A stretch of DNA of 64,000 nt from Muscardinus avellanarius (lineage: Eukaryota; Chordata; Mammalia; Rodentia; Gliridae). The stretch's first letter is position 1. Each line of letters opens with the position of its first letter. This document shows, piece after piece, positions 36,909-48,115 of this stretch. Both the position numbers and the translations under genes were made by a program. The notes beneath the pieces were generated by a model. It was not told where the DNA came from. It ran no database searches and saw nothing but the letters and a program-made list of their open reading frames with translations. The DNA is taken from positions 84,258,619 through 84,322,618 of the forward strand of contig OY726571.1 of assembly GCA_963383645.1 (NCBI GenBank). Reading direction: 5' to 3'.

Positions 36909-36981
36909 AGGACCTCAGTTTCTTAATGTATCCTAGAAATTGCTAAGGGAAATTGCACATTTGGATTTTCATCTTATTCTC

Positions 36982-36983
<2 letters not shown>

Positions 36984-37025
<42 letters not shown>

Positions 37026-37030
37026 CGTGC
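36984..37030. repeat. (GT)n(GC)n compound microsatellite
   Basis: (GT)17 followed by (GC)5, alternating purine-pyrimidine throughout. Confidence 0.94.
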
Positions 37031-37065
37031 ATTTTGTGTATGAGATGATAAGGTTTTGGGGAAAC

Positions 37066-37672
37066 TGTCCCCGGGGACCCCTGTTAGGGTCCCAGACACA
37101 ATTTCCCTCAAACCACAACAAAACCCCCAAAAAACAGAAAAACAGAAAAACAGAAAAAAGAAAAGAAAGCGCGGGTTCTTGTCCTGAGCTAAGGGTGAAT
37201 ACACATTAGCCCAGGCTCTTGCTGAAGATTTAAAGAAGTCTATTAAAAAGATAGAAATACAGAAGACAGTTAAAGCCCAAATAGCATGGGGGAATTGGAG
37301 CGAATTCACCAAAGGGACCACGTGGACCCGGCTCTTTTATACACATGACCTCCATCTTGTTCACGTAATTCTGACTTAGTTCTCTTATTTCCCTGCCAAG
37401 GTGGAGCCCAGGTGTCCTTTCTGCCTAGGTCTCTTCTAAGGTCAGGTCGACCCCCTCCTCCTATCCTAGCTAGATTATCTAATCATGTAGATCTGTCTTT
37501 CAACAGAGGAAGTCCTAGTTCTCCCCTCTCCTGTCAAGTTTCAGTAGCTGTTTGCTTCCTGACCGAAGCCAAGCCTTTCTCTCTCCAGGTCCGCCATGTT
37601 GACACACTTATTTCTGAAATATATCTATTAATAATCAGAGCTTTCTCAAATCTTCCTAAGCCATTCCCAACA
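37066..37672 (-). mobile_element. Probable solo LTR of an endogenous retrovirus-like element
   Basis: On the minus strand the element begins TGTTGGGAATGG and ends GGTCCCCGGGGACA, so it has the TG...CA ends of an LTR and is about 607 bp. Inside are a TATA box (tataaaag, 37334-37341 on plus as cttttata) after a GC-richer upstream part and a downstream pyrimidine-rich U5-like part with an (AACAG)n tract. No gag, pol or env sequence adjoins either side. No obvious target-site duplication (gaaac left, ctggt right). Family unknown to me. Confidence 0.6.
37334..37341 (-). promoter_or_regulatory. TATA-box-like element in the solo LTR
   Basis: tgtgtataaaagagccggg on the minus strand. If used, transcription would start near 37310 and run antisense to GMDS. 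Confidence 0.4.
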
Positions 37673-38092
37673 CTGGTACACATTTAATGATATGGCATTT
37701 GTATAAATGTATTTACCAAGCTGGTATAGTGAGTCTAGTATATGTTTGAACTTGTGCTAGACCACGTTCTTGCCAAAATTTAGAAAACCTATTTAGAAAT
37801 ATTCCCCTTATTCCTGTGCCAGTTTCTCCAGAAGCCAAATCCTTTCATCATATTTGTTTCTCTGCCTCATCTGCACAAGAACAAAGGTAAAGTTATTGAT
37901 ATGTGATAAGGGGTGATATTTATGTATCTGAACTATAGGAAGGTGCATTAACTCATATGTGGATTGTTACCTCGGGAACTGAACAGTGGTTTTCTCTGAT
38001 AACCTGACCTAAATACAGGGACTCAGATAAAATTGTCTTCAAAGTGCCTGGGAATTTTGTCCTTTGCGATCTTTAGTTTTATCTTGTGGGAT
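37673..38092. other. AT-rich unique intronic sequence
   Basis: No recognised feature. Confidence 0.5.
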
Positions 38093-38278
38093 GGGGGGGG
38101 GGGGTACTGAGAACTGAACCCAGCAGCATTCTACCAATGAGCTGTGCCCTCAGCCCTTTTTATTTATCATTTTGAAACAGGGTCTTGCTAAGTTGCCGAG
38201 GCTGGCCACAAACCCGCAACCTTCCTATTTCAGCTTCCCAAATATTGAGGTTCCAGGAATGAGCCACTATGCCCAGCC
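38093..38278 (-). mobile_element. SINE, older
   Basis: A G run then gtactgagaactgaacccag to gagccactatgcccagcc. The similar flanks tttgcgatcttt and ttgtgatcttt suggest the target site. Confidence 0.82.
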
Positions 38279-38305
38279 TTTTGTGATCTTTTTAAAACAA
38301 GATAA

Positions 38306-38512
38306 GCCGGTTGTGGCGGCGCACACTTGTAATCTCAGCATTCAGGAGGCTGAGACTGGAGGATCGCGGTTCGCAGACAGCCTCAGCTACTTAGTGAGGC
38401 CCTCTGCAACTTAGTGAGACCCTGTTTCAAAATAAAGAATAAAAAAATAGGGCAGGGGGTGTAGCTCGGAGGTCAAATGCCCTTCCATCCCCCAACCCGC
38501 ATTAAAAAAAAA
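38306..38512 (+). mobile_element. SINE, type B
   Basis: agccggttgtggcggcgcac to cccaacccgcat and poly(A). Confidence 0.9.
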
Positions 38513-38525
38513 GATAAAAATAAAA

Positions 38526-38668
38526 ACGAGGTAAACTGGTAGACATTTATATTCAGCACTCCTTGGGAAGTCGAGGCAGCTGGATTGCTTGAGCCCAGAG
38601 TGGGGGCAAACTTGGGAAATAAAGTGAGAGCCCCCCAACTCTTAAGGAAAAGAATAAAAAATAAAGTA
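38526..38668 (+). mobile_element. Ancient B1-like monomer
   Basis: cactccttgggaagtcgagg, gattgcttgagcccagagtg, ggcaaacttgggaaataaag then A-rich: a 7SL-type monomer without ID tail. Confidence 0.55.
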
Positions 38669-39465
38669 AAAATAGAGCATTTCATTAAAACCAGAGAACA
38701 TTAAAACAACTTAAGTACTCTCTTCAATTTATGAGACTTTTCATTCAATCATTTCAAAATATTTATATAAAGCTTAGGAGCTCGTTTCTGTAGATAACAC
38801 TTATATGAAGTTGGAGAATGGCACTGCACTAGGGATAGTATAGAGAAACTTTTGACTTGGAACTATGTCATATTTCATATTTGGATAGCTCTGCAGGTTT
38901 CTAAATAAGAGTGATCACCACTTATTTTGTTAAGAGAAAAGCAGCCCAGATAAATTTCTTCTTAGTTTCTTTTAACTAGTTATACCCTGTGAACGAAGTT
39001 ACTGTCTCTCATCTTCCCATGGGCCCCAAAATAGCCTTATTAATAGGAATATATGATGTTTGTGTTCTTAAAAAAAAATCAGGGTGGTCTTAGATGTCTG
39101 TCTCCCACTCTGGCATTTCCCTTTATACAACCCTTTAGAATTTTCTGTTTAAAAACTGGCATTCCAATAGCTTTTCTTTGGCCCGCTGCCTGGGTTGAAT
39201 TTTGAAGAAGCAAATTAGGAATGTTAAGACATCCCCCAAAGAAAAAAATGTTTGTTATGGAAGTAGAGCTGATGTGACACTTAGAATTAGAGCTTCTTAA
39301 CTTGTCTAAATGACAGCTAATGATCTTTTTTTTTTTTTTCCCTTATATTATTTTAAGGGAGTAGGGGATGAAAGAAATACCCAGAGGCTGATGCCGGGTT
39401 CGGTTCACCAAACTGTTAAATGTCAAATGTACGCCACTGATAATACTTCTTTTGTGTCTTTTTAG
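38669..39465. other. Unique intronic sequence upstream of GMDS exon 39466
   Basis: SINE-free for about 800 bases before the exon. Poly(T) at 39327-39339. Confidence 0.5.
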
Positions 39466-39593
39466 GAGCTAATTTTGTTACTCGAAAAATTAGCCGGTCA
39501 GTAGCTAAGATTTACCTTGGACAACTGGAATGTTTCAGTCTGGGAAATCTGGATGCCAAACGAGACTGGGGCCACGCCAAGGACTATGTAGAG
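39466..39593 (+). CDS. GMDS: GMDS internal exon (probably exon 7): substrate-domain segment
   Basis: This 128-bp exon completes the split Gly codon and encodes [18 protein letters not shown] then [18 protein letters not shown] and AKDYVE, about residues 216-257. In the family the [17 protein letters not shown] region is strongly conserved and follows the catalytic site, contributing to nucleotide-sugar and cofactor binding. The acceptor has a good pyrimidine tract (cttttgtgtctttttag). The donor is GAG then gtagga, with G at +4 and +5 shifted from the ideal gtaagt. It starts in phase 1 and ends in phase 0; the next codons in human (Ala-Met-Trp) are not in the window. The intron before it is 30.8 kb, the intron after it exceeds 24 kb. 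Confidence 0.97.
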
Positions 39594-40137
39594 GTAGGAA
39601 CTGACTCATTACATTCTTAAAAAGACCTGTATCAGTGGAGGTTTGAAACGCCAAGCCTGTAGTGAAAAATTGTGGTGACATACAAAATTTTGCTAATGCA
39701 CGTGCATTTAAATCCACACTACTTTCAATCGAAGGCTTGTAATGAATGTTACTTGAATGAAAAAATCTCTCACAAATTTTCTTTTCGCTAATTAAAACAA
39801 AGGTGCTAGTAGGTGTTTTGGGTGATGGATGGTTAGACAAATGGGGGGGAAAAAATGGTCTAGTGTTGCCCTCGTTTACTTTCTAAAAGTTCTATCTCTG
39901 GCCTCTCGTTTCACATTCTGCCTGCCCAATACGCACAGCACCAACTGGAAAAGACCCTTTTTTATATAAAATGTGCATTCTCAGATCTTCAAGAAATAAT
40001 CACCAGTTTCAATCTTGTAATCTAAAACCCTTATATTTACATTATTCTCTGAAATTCCTCTGGGAGTAATATTCTTAGGGAACTTTTGCTGCCTGACTGG
40101 GACACCATATTCTTGTTGCTTGTTGTATATCAATGAG

Positions 40138-40232
40138 GTGGGGGGGGTGTGAGAGAGAAAGAGAAAGAGAGAGAGGGAGGGAGGGAAGGAGAGAGGGAGG
40201 AAGAGAAAGACAGAGAGAGAGACAGAGAGACA

Positions 40233-40264
<32 letters not shown>

Positions 40265-40302
40265 CAGAGAGACAGAGAGAAAGAGAGAGACAGAGAGAGA
40301 GG
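40138..40302. repeat. (GA)n/(CAGA)n/(GGGA)n purine-rich tract
   Basis: G run then about 155 bases of GA, GAAA, GGGA and CAGAGA units. Confidence 0.94.
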
Positions 40303-40868
40303 AGAAGATGATAATGTACTATGGCTGGATGATGGGTATAGTTAAAGGGAAATTTAGGTATTTCACTCCTAGATTTCTATTCATGTTTGGACTTTAGTTA
40401 CAAAGATATATATATTTTTTTTTAAACAAACAATTGGTTACATTTTCCTCTGCCTGGATTAGTATGCTTTAAAATGGCCATGTTGGTCTCTGTGGCTAGA
40501 CTTGAAGGCACAAGATAGCAGTAGAGTCCTGTTCATCAGAGAGGTCTGTCCCCATTCACGGATCCCCTCTGCTCACACAGCTCTCTGTCCCAAAGGTTCT
40601 TCTTGGGCGAAACCAGATCTGGCTTCCTTGTGCACTTATATGACTCAGTAAGAAACTTGAACATTTTCAAAAGAAAGTAGATAAGTAGCTCACTTGTTAA
40701 TACAGAGGATAGCTTGCTCTGTGTTTTTATTTTTGTTTAAACAACTAAAAATATGTAGGTGCTTGAGCTCCTGAGACCAATTATTTAAATTTTGGACAGA
40801 AAAACTCAGTTTTGACTTAAAATTTTGAACATTATGGCATTTTGATCTTTTTAAATGTGATCTTCTTT
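40303..40868. other. AT-rich unique intronic sequence
   Basis: No recognised feature. Confidence 0.5.
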
Positions 40869-41187
40869 AGCTGGGCATGGTGGCGCACACTTATAATCCC
40901 AGCATTTGGAAGGCTGAGACAGGAGGATCTCTGTTCGCGGACAGCCTCAGATACTTAGGCCCTTTGCAACTCAGTGAGACCCTGTTATAAAATAAAGAAT
41001 AGCTGGACGTGGTGGCTCACGCTTGTAATCCCCGCACTTGGGAGGCAGAGACAGGAGGATCGCGCAGGTTTGAAGCCAGCTGCGCGCGCTGGCTTAGGAG
41101 ACCCTGTTTCCAAATAAAAATGTAAAAATAGGTCTGGGAGTGTAGCCTGGAGGTAGAAGGGCTTCCAGGAACCCCAGTACCACCAAA

Positions 41188-41251
<64 letters not shown>

Positions 41252-41345
41252 AAAAATAGGTCTAGGGGGTGTATCTTAGAGGTAGAATGCCCTTGGGCTC
41301 CATCCCTAGTACTGCAAAAAACAAACAAACAAATAAATAACTGTG
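40869..41345 (+). mobile_element. SINE, type B, outer copy split by a second SINE
   Basis: Head agctgggcatggtggcgcac to the linker aaaataaagaat at 40999; ID tail resumes at 41251 (aaaataggtctagggggtgt) and ends ccctagtactgc with (AAAC)n. Confidence 0.9.
41000..41250 (+). mobile_element. SINE, type A, nested in the linker, with (AAAT)n tail
   Basis: gctggacgtggtggctcacg to accccagtaccacc, followed by about 16 AAAT units. Same orientation as host. Confidence 0.93.
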
Positions 41346-41561
41346 ATCTTCCAATCTATAATTACAAAAGAACATTTTATTGCAGTATAGGTATAATTTA
41401 AGAACGTTACATCAGGAAAAATATAGGTCCTCACTTTTTAGAATTTATAAGAAGGTAAGAGAAGATACGGGTAGAAAAAGATAAAATGTTCTTGACTAAC
41501 TCACATGGGCTTTCCTACTGAAAAACACAAGACCATGTTTTGTAAAAATAAGTACTGTGAG

Positions 41562-41766
41562 CCGGGCGTGGCGGCACACGCTTGTAATCCCAGCGTTCGG
41601 GAGGCTGAGGACTGAGGATTGTGGTTCGTGGACAGCCTCAGCTACTTAGCCTTCATAAATCAGTTTGACCCTGTTTAAAGAATAAAAAGACTAAGAAATA
41701 GGGCTGGGGGTGCAGCTCGGAGGTACAATACTCCTGGGTTCCATCCCCAGTACCGCAAAAAAAAAG
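41562..41766 (+). mobile_element. SINE, type B
   Basis: gccgggcgtggcggcacacg to tccccagtaccgc and poly(A). aagtactgt flanks both sides. Confidence 0.93.
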
Positions 41767-42438
41767 TACTGTTTTCTCAATAATATTTTGATGTATCACC
41801 TTCTAGCAATATGCATATATTAGAGCTCTGTGGAAAGCTATATCCAAACTCTTCTCTTGATCTGGGAACCAAGTAGATTAACACTTTGGGGGGGGGGGAA
41901 GAAGTTTGATTTGTAGCTCAGAAATCCATTAAATTTTGAGAGTAAGGGACACACCATACCATGGTGTTGCTAGCGTTTGTTACTGGTTGTGTTTCTTTCC
42001 TTCTTTTTGCTTTCTTTGAGGTTCATTCCTTGAAGTGAAGATACATAAATTCTTGCAATTGGGAAGGAAAAATGGCATTTTTAAAATAGACCCAAAATCC
42101 AAAAAGAAAAGGAGCAATAAATACATCCACAGTGAAAAAGTCCTTTGTGGACCAGTGGCCCCACTGTCACCTCCATCCCTACAGGCAAGGCTGGCCCTCC
42201 TCGCTCTCTTGCGTAGCCCAAATCTCAGCCAAAAGGCCCACATTTACATTCATATAAAATAAAAGTCCTTTAGAAACATTTTGACTTAAATACTTTAAAA
42301 AGGTCCTTTGAGATGAAGTCATTTGTATGAATGCTTGACAAGATGGCATCAGTAGAGAATACCCAGAGGCCAAAATATCCCCTGGAAATTAAGGTGCTCA
42401 GGGATTTTAATAAAATTTTTAAATTGTTACTCTCCATA
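41767..42438. other. Unique intronic sequence
   Basis: G run at 41888-41897. No repeat or exon recognised. Confidence 0.5.

Positions 42439-42477
<39 letters not shown>
42439..42477. repeat. (CA)n microsatellite
   Basis: About 19 CA units. Confidence 0.95.
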
Positions 42478-42479
<2 letters not shown>

Positions 42480-42684
42480 AAGATATTCTCTTTGGCATCC
42501 AAGACTTGATTTGTTCCACAGGGCAAGTGAGTTTTACATCAGAAGGCTCTCCTGGGGTTCTAATAGTAACATATGTTGGTGATATAAGAAGCATTTTATA
42601 ATTCTCATTTATGTATTCTGAAGGAAGTGTAAATGTCTTGATTTCTAAAATGGTACTGTTTTTTTTTTTTAAACACATGTGCAG

Positions 42685-42915
42685 CCAGGCATGGTGGTGC
42701 ACGCTTGTAATCCCAGTACTTGGGAGGCTGAGGCAGAGGAGCATAAGTTTACTACCAGCCTCAGCTACTTAGTGAGGCCCTCTGCAACTTAATGAGGCCC
42801 TGTTTCAAAATAAAAAATAGGGCTGGAGCTGGAGCTTGGAGGTAGAAGTCCCCTCAGTTCCATCCCCAGTACTGTAAATACATACATACATACATGCATC
42901 CATACACACATAAAC
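42685..42915 (+). mobile_element. SINE, B1-dID dimer, with (CATA)n tail
   Basis: gccaggcatggtggtgcacg to ccatccccagtactg, tail CATA units. acatgtgca flanks both sides. Confidence 0.9.
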
Positions 42916-42921
42916 ATGTGC

Positions 42922-43045
42922 AAGCCAGGCATGCTGGCCCATGCCAGTTACCTAGTGAGACCCTGTTTCAAAATAAGAATAAAAAAGATCTGGAGGTGTA
43001 GCCCTCCAGGTAGAACACCTATGGGTTCAATCCCCAGCACCAAAA

Positions 43046-43092
<47 letters not shown>
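42922..43092 (+). mobile_element. SINE, B1-dID dimer, internally deleted, with (AC)n tail
   Basis: Head reduced to about 60 bases (gccaggcatgctggcccatg then cctagtgagaccctgtttca), full ID tail, (AC)21 at 43049-43092. Confidence 0.88.
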
Positions 43093-43095
<3 letters not shown>

Positions 43096-43334
43096 AACCG
43101 GGTAATCAGCTTTAAAATGAACAAGTGTTTGCAAGTGCTGTTCAAGCAATTCCTAATAGCATCTCATTTACACACATTTTAATTATATAGTCCCTCTCAT
43201 TTAACTCCAGACATGTCGCTAAATCTTTAGATGAAGTGATTTGTGTGTTTGTCCTAGTAGACCAATGTCCCTGCTGAGGTCAAAAAGCATCCGCTCATCC
43301 TGCTTTGAGACAGGATGTAGGGGTTCGTGGAATT

Positions 43335-43410
43335 TCCCCGCAGCCTTAGACAAGCTGTTTTATCTCAGTTTACCCATCTGTAAAAAAGGCGTAATAACAG
43401 CCCAGTAAAA
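43335..43410 (-). mobile_element. MIR fragment
   Basis: agctgttttatctcagttta then cccatctgtaaaaaaggcgt, the classic MIR core in antisense. Confidence 0.6.
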
Positions 43411-43870
43411 AATCAGCATTAATGTGCTGAATGTATATGATCCGTGTCGCCTCTGTCTTGTAGACATTTGTGGCAACAACTTCAACAATGTCTTTTCCTG
43501 TGGCTGCTTGGGATTGGTTACCATCCATTTAGAGTGTTGCTTCACAGATCAAAATACTTTCAAAATTACTTAATTGGATAAATGTATTTCAACTTGAAAC
43601 AAAGAAAGAATATAAAAACTGCACTAAATTAAACTGGCCGAATAAGTGAGAACATTTTATCATGAACACCCACATATGCATCACCCAGATTCTATAATTA
43701 ATAGATATAAATACCGCTGCATTTTTGAAAAATATAAAATTACCCTTGGTAATTACTGCAGAGCTGACAGCGGTAAGTACTTAAATTTATGTAAATAAGA
43801 GTTATCAAGAATTACATTTCTTATGAGTTACAGATAGCTATTCAAACCTTAATTTATTGATTGGCTTGTT
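43411..43870. other. AT-rich unique intronic sequence
   Basis: No recognised feature. Confidence 0.5.
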
Positions 43871-43876
43871 TATTTG

Positions 43877-44125
43877 TTTTGGCACGGGGGCTTGAACCCA
43901 GGGGCATTCTACCTCTGAGAGATACCCCTACCCCTATTTTATCTTTTATTTTGAAATAAGATGTCAGTTAAGTTGCTGAGGGTGGCCTTGAACCTGTCAT
44001 TCTGCATCCCTATTTCCCAAGTACTGAGATTGCAGGTGTGTGCCATTGAGATTGCAGGTGTGTGCCATTAGATTGCAGGTGTGTGCCATTGAGATTAGAG
44101 GTGTGTGCCACTGTGCCCTGCTATT
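43877..44125 (-). mobile_element. SINE, older, with internal tandem expansion
   Basis: ggcacgggggcttgaaccca to gtgccactgtgccctgc. Near the head end a unit of about 22 bases (gagattgcaggtgtgtgcca) occurs four times at 44026-44119. Confidence 0.9.
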
Positions 44126-45542
44126 CAAACTTCTAAATTGCTGTTATGTTCTTTGCTATGTACCCCCCCCAGCCCTCCTCAACCAGTTTTCATGCACTCC
44201 TTCCTTTGTGTACACTGAAGCAACTCTTGGTGTTCATGATACCTCACTGGGCATGTCTATACCACAAGCAAACTGACTCCAGCGGTCAACCCTGTAGTTG
44301 GTGGTGGCAGAAAACAGCAAGGAAAAGAACCTGTGACTATTCGTTCAACATATGTTCTCTTGAGTTCCTATCATGGTCACAGTTTTAAGCAATGCAAACT
44401 ACAGTCCTCTAAGCTTGGCCCAAAGCCAGATAAGATAGAAAAATGCCACATTGCATAAGACTAAGCAGCCGTCTTTGCAAGAGGACTGACTGCCCAAAAC
44501 GTAGGATATGTGTAATACAACCAATTAATATCGACTGAGAGCTTCCCAAACTTATTTAACCTGGGAGCCCATTGGACGAAAAGTCTGAACATCCAGCAGT
44601 GATGTACAGCCCCGGGAAGCGTGGCCATGCCTGTGCATAGAATGTATGGTAGCAATGCAGTTAACAAGATTCCACTGTGATCCTATGTTGATAAAAGTAT
44701 CTGGAACACAACTTGGGCCAAAAACACACTGAGAGATAAGCTAATTGGTAGGGGCTGGGCTGGAAGGAGCTTGATGTTTTATCACTCATAAGGAGCCCCC
44801 TTGCCTTTGGGAGACCCAGGTAATCAAGAGACCTGCGTCTGAACAAGTCTTTCCAGGACTTGGCCAAAGCCATGTATGTATTGAAGAAAGGTTTTCCTGA
44901 CAGCAGCGGACCCCACAGAGGCCTCTGGAGAGTCCTACTGTCCAGAGGCAATCCCAGTGGCATTCAGATCATTAGGGGCGAGCTTTTAAAGTATAGCTGA
45001 ATTTAGTATCATATTACTCTCCTAACTCCTCATTTATATCTGTGAAAGGAGCGAGTGGGACATTAGCCATAGGGTTCAGGCAGATGGAAAATTGAGTTTT
45101 TCTTCCTTTCTCTTCCTGCCATTCATGGTCCAGGAGGAAGAGAAATAGCTCAAAGATAAGGATCTGGCAGCAACAACTAGAAGAATCTCACTGGACTTGT
45201 AATTCCAGCTGTATCAGGCCTAGGCAGAGGGTGTGTGTAGGGAAAACGTGCAGTGTGGCCAGTTCCTCTAATGAGCGAACTCCAGCACAGTTACCAGGTC
45301 TCAGCTGCTGCAGAGACCTGGAAGCAATGAGGAGCCGCCGCAGGGGATGGAGGCTGTGGACCAAGCTGGGAGAACTGGCCGCTGGTTCCCAACCCTTTCG
45401 TCCCCATCTGTCAGTCTGCTGCTAATATTTTTCCTCCCAGGATATATGAATCTGAAAGGAAGAGATGTCATTTAAACTTTCTGAGATCTTATTTAAGGGA
45501 AGTTTGCTGGTTGCAGCATCACTGTCAACAAACTATATATGA

Positions 45543-45544
<2 letters not shown>
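44126..45544. other. Unique intronic sequence
   Basis: About 1.4 kb without recognised repeats or exons. Short frames on both strands carry no domain I recognise. Confidence 0.5.
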
Positions 45545-45589
<45 letters not shown>

Positions 45590-45608
45590 CACACACGTGT
45601 GTGTGCAG
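45545..45608. repeat. (GT)n microsatellite with inverted CA arm
   Basis: (GT)21, then gggcacacacgtgtgtgtgc which can fold back. Confidence 0.92.
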
Positions 45609-45740
45609 GAGAGTGGCATGTAAAATTAGCATCTTTGGTGTTTGGCTTATCTCCTGTGTTGATGGCATTCGAATCTGTATTTTAGTAAGGCTTCACTTGC
45701 CAGAACGAGAGGGCAAGGTTCTACTTAGAAAGTGGATACG

Positions 45741-45960
45741 GTAGCCTGGCGTGGTGGTGCACACTTGTAATCCCATTACTTGGGAGGCTGAGACAGAAGG
45801 ATTGCGGTTCATGGCCAGCCTCGGCTACTTAGTCAGACTTTTTCCAACTCAGTGAGACCCTGTTTCCAAATAGAGAATAAAAAATAGGGCTGGGGGTGTA
45901 GCTCAGAAGTAGAATGCCCCTGAGTTTCATCCCCCGTACAGCAAAAAAAAAGAAGAAAAG
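45741..45960 (+). mobile_element. SINE, type B
   Basis: agcctggcgtggtggtgcac to tcatcccccgtacagc. agaaagtggat flanks both sides. Confidence 0.93.
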
Positions 45961-45969
45961 AAAGTGGAT

Positions 45970-45970
<1 letters not shown>

Positions 45971-46021
<51 letters not shown>

Positions 46022-46038
46022 CTCTCTCTCTCTCTCTG
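45971..46038. repeat. (CT)n microsatellite
   Basis: About 33 CT units with one interruption. Confidence 0.95.
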
Positions 46039-46765
46039 AACAGCATCATTTCCAGCTTTAGTGTGTTACATGGACATCTGCACCGTGTTCCCAGGGACTT
46101 ACCTAGAAAACCTGTCTCAATGGAATCTTCTTAGGAGCCAGGGAATAAGTCAATGGTAGGCTTTCTGCTCTCTCCAGGAATCTAATCCCATAGTCTTACT
46201 TCGGAGCCTAGGGTGGGTGCTCTGGAGTAGGAGGAAAACATGTCAACAATCTGCTTGCAGAATATGTTGCCATAGTCCTTGAGTTTTTAATTTTCAGTTT
46301 TTATATTGACTAGTGAGGTATGGACTGTTGTTTTCTGCTAGCCTGCTAAGGGCCTATTTAATGTAGTCTTTAAAAATTTCTCCAAGAAAAAAATGAAAAT
46401 AACTAAATAAATAGGATCTAACTATACTTAGAAGAACATGATGGTTTTCTGTGTTTCTAATAATTTATAGATTTGTTATACAAAGGCAACTCAGGGGCCT
46501 AAATTAACAAAAGAAAAGGAAAGGACACCCTTATTTGGGTGGGTGGGGCATGAAACAGTTTTCTACAATTTGGAAATCTAAAATGTTTAGACTAAGTAAC
46601 TATTCTGGTTCCCAGAGAAAATACTATGGACACCCAAGTGAAGGGAAAGACCTATTTCCCTGATCTGGCTATGGAAAATTACATGTAATAAATTCAACTT
46701 GCTATTTCCTCCTTTATCCATCATTCTCTGCTATCTAGGGTTGTGGGTTAAAAGTTGTACAGACC
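46039..46765. other. AT-rich unique intronic sequence
   Basis: No recognised feature. Confidence 0.5.
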
Positions 46766-46767
46766 GC

Positions 46768-46903
46768 CAGCCTCCCTTCCTTCCTCCCCTTCTTCCTCCT
46801 TTCCTTTCTTCCTTTATTTTTTTTTTTCTTTCTTTCTTGTGCTGGGACTGGAACCCAGGGTTTCACCCATGCTAAGCAAACACTCTCCCACATTGCCCAG
46901 CCA
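46768..46903 (-). mobile_element. ID element, antisense, with pyrimidine tail
   Basis: C/T-rich tail to 46836, then gtgctgggactggaacccag and tgctaagcaaacactctccc: a monomeric tRNA-derived ID in antisense. Confidence 0.8.
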
Positions 46904-47243
46904 AGTACAGCAAACCTTTAGATTTTCAGTGTTATTTAAAATAAGCCAAGGAAATACAGGAAGTCAGAGTTGTCTGTTGGAACCACCCAGGTCTAACCTG
47001 GTTGGGAATGAAGGTCCCAGAGTGGCTGCAGCCAGCCCCCATCTAAAACTGTAGGCCCCATGTAAACTGTTGTTTAATGAAAGGCACTCAGCCTACCTGT
47101 ATTCCTCGGGTGTTGTTCGCTGAATCTTCATCCTTAGCTCATTTAGAAAGCTGAGGGCGAGTATGTTTTTAAATCATATTTTCAGTTTGACTTTAAACAT
47201 ATCAAATTGAGCGTATGATATTAGGTTTGAATGCCAGTGCCTG
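46904..47243. other. Unique intronic sequence
   Basis: No recognised feature. Confidence 0.5.
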
Positions 47244-47304
47244 GTGTGCGTGTGTGTGCATGTGTGTGCGTGCGTGTGTATGTGTGTGTAGACAGAGAGA
47301 GAGG
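47244..47304. repeat. Imperfect (GT)n with (GA)n end
   Basis: GT units with CG, CA and TA interruptions, then gacagagagagagag. Confidence 0.88.
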
Positions 47305-47592
47305 ATGAAATGTACACAGAGTAGGTTTCATGTTCTATAGGCAGAGAGCCTGGGGACATGAGTTAGGAAACTCGGTGTAAACGCCACTTAGTTCTAATGG
47401 GTAGCTATTAACCGCTTGAAGTGGAAGTGTGCACTCCACCCTTCAGCCATGCCCACTGAGCAGTGTCATCCTGCTATTGTGGGTGACAGGTGCTCCAGAG
47501 GAAGTCCTGGGTCGAGTCCCAAGAAGGAGACTTTTGGAAAGCAGCGTAAAGAGGTCCTTTCCACTCTTGAATGATGGTGCACTCGCAATCCC

Positions 47593-47750
47593 TTGTACGC
47601 GAGATCCCTAAGCCTCGCCTTTCCCCTGTGTAAGAGTCCCTAACCTTCTTCTGGCCCCTATACGCAAGATCCCTCCGCGTCTCCTTACCCTTTATGTAAG
47701 ATCCCTTAAGCTTCCTGCCTCTCCCTGTAGTGTAAGGTCCCTAAGCAGCA
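47593..47750. repeat. Short minisatellite, about 33-bp unit, 4-5 copies
   Basis: Imperfect repeats sharing gcaagatccctaagc-like cores followed by C/T-rich ends: cgcgagatccctaagcctcg, gtaagagtccctaaccttct, cgcaagatccctccgcgtct, gtaagatcccttaagcttcc, gtaaggtccctaagc. Confidence 0.8.
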
Positions 47751-48075
47751 AAGGCTCTGGGCTCTGACTGTCTCCTGGGTCTCCCAGGTCTCCCACCCCA
47801 GGTCCTCCACCACTTCAGACCCACTGCCACTCACAGACAAGACTGTTTGATTTTTAACTATGTGACTATTCAGGTATTATAGAAGGAATTGCCTCATAAA
47901 GTCTGACAACACCTAAATTCAGCGATAATTTTGCTTTTAGAAGTATAGATCTTTACTATTCAATGCTTCTTTCTCTTTGACACTAATGTACTTTGGGAGA
48001 GACAAACCATATTTGCAGTTGAGATAGTCTTTCTCTTACATCATGTGCTCTGCATGTGAACATCATAAATTAATC
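47751..48075. other. Unique intronic sequence
   Basis: No recognised feature. Confidence 0.5.
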
Positions 48076-48115
48076 TCTCTCTCTCACACACACACAAATA
48101 CACACACACACACAT
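48076..48115. repeat. (CT)n(CA)n microsatellite
   Basis: Six CT units then interrupted CA units. Confidence 0.9.

Noticed and set aside
37066..37672. A full endogenous provirus around the LTR
   Set aside because: Sequence on both sides is microsatellite, SINE or unique AT-rich DNA, with no retroviral coding remnants and no second LTR in the window.
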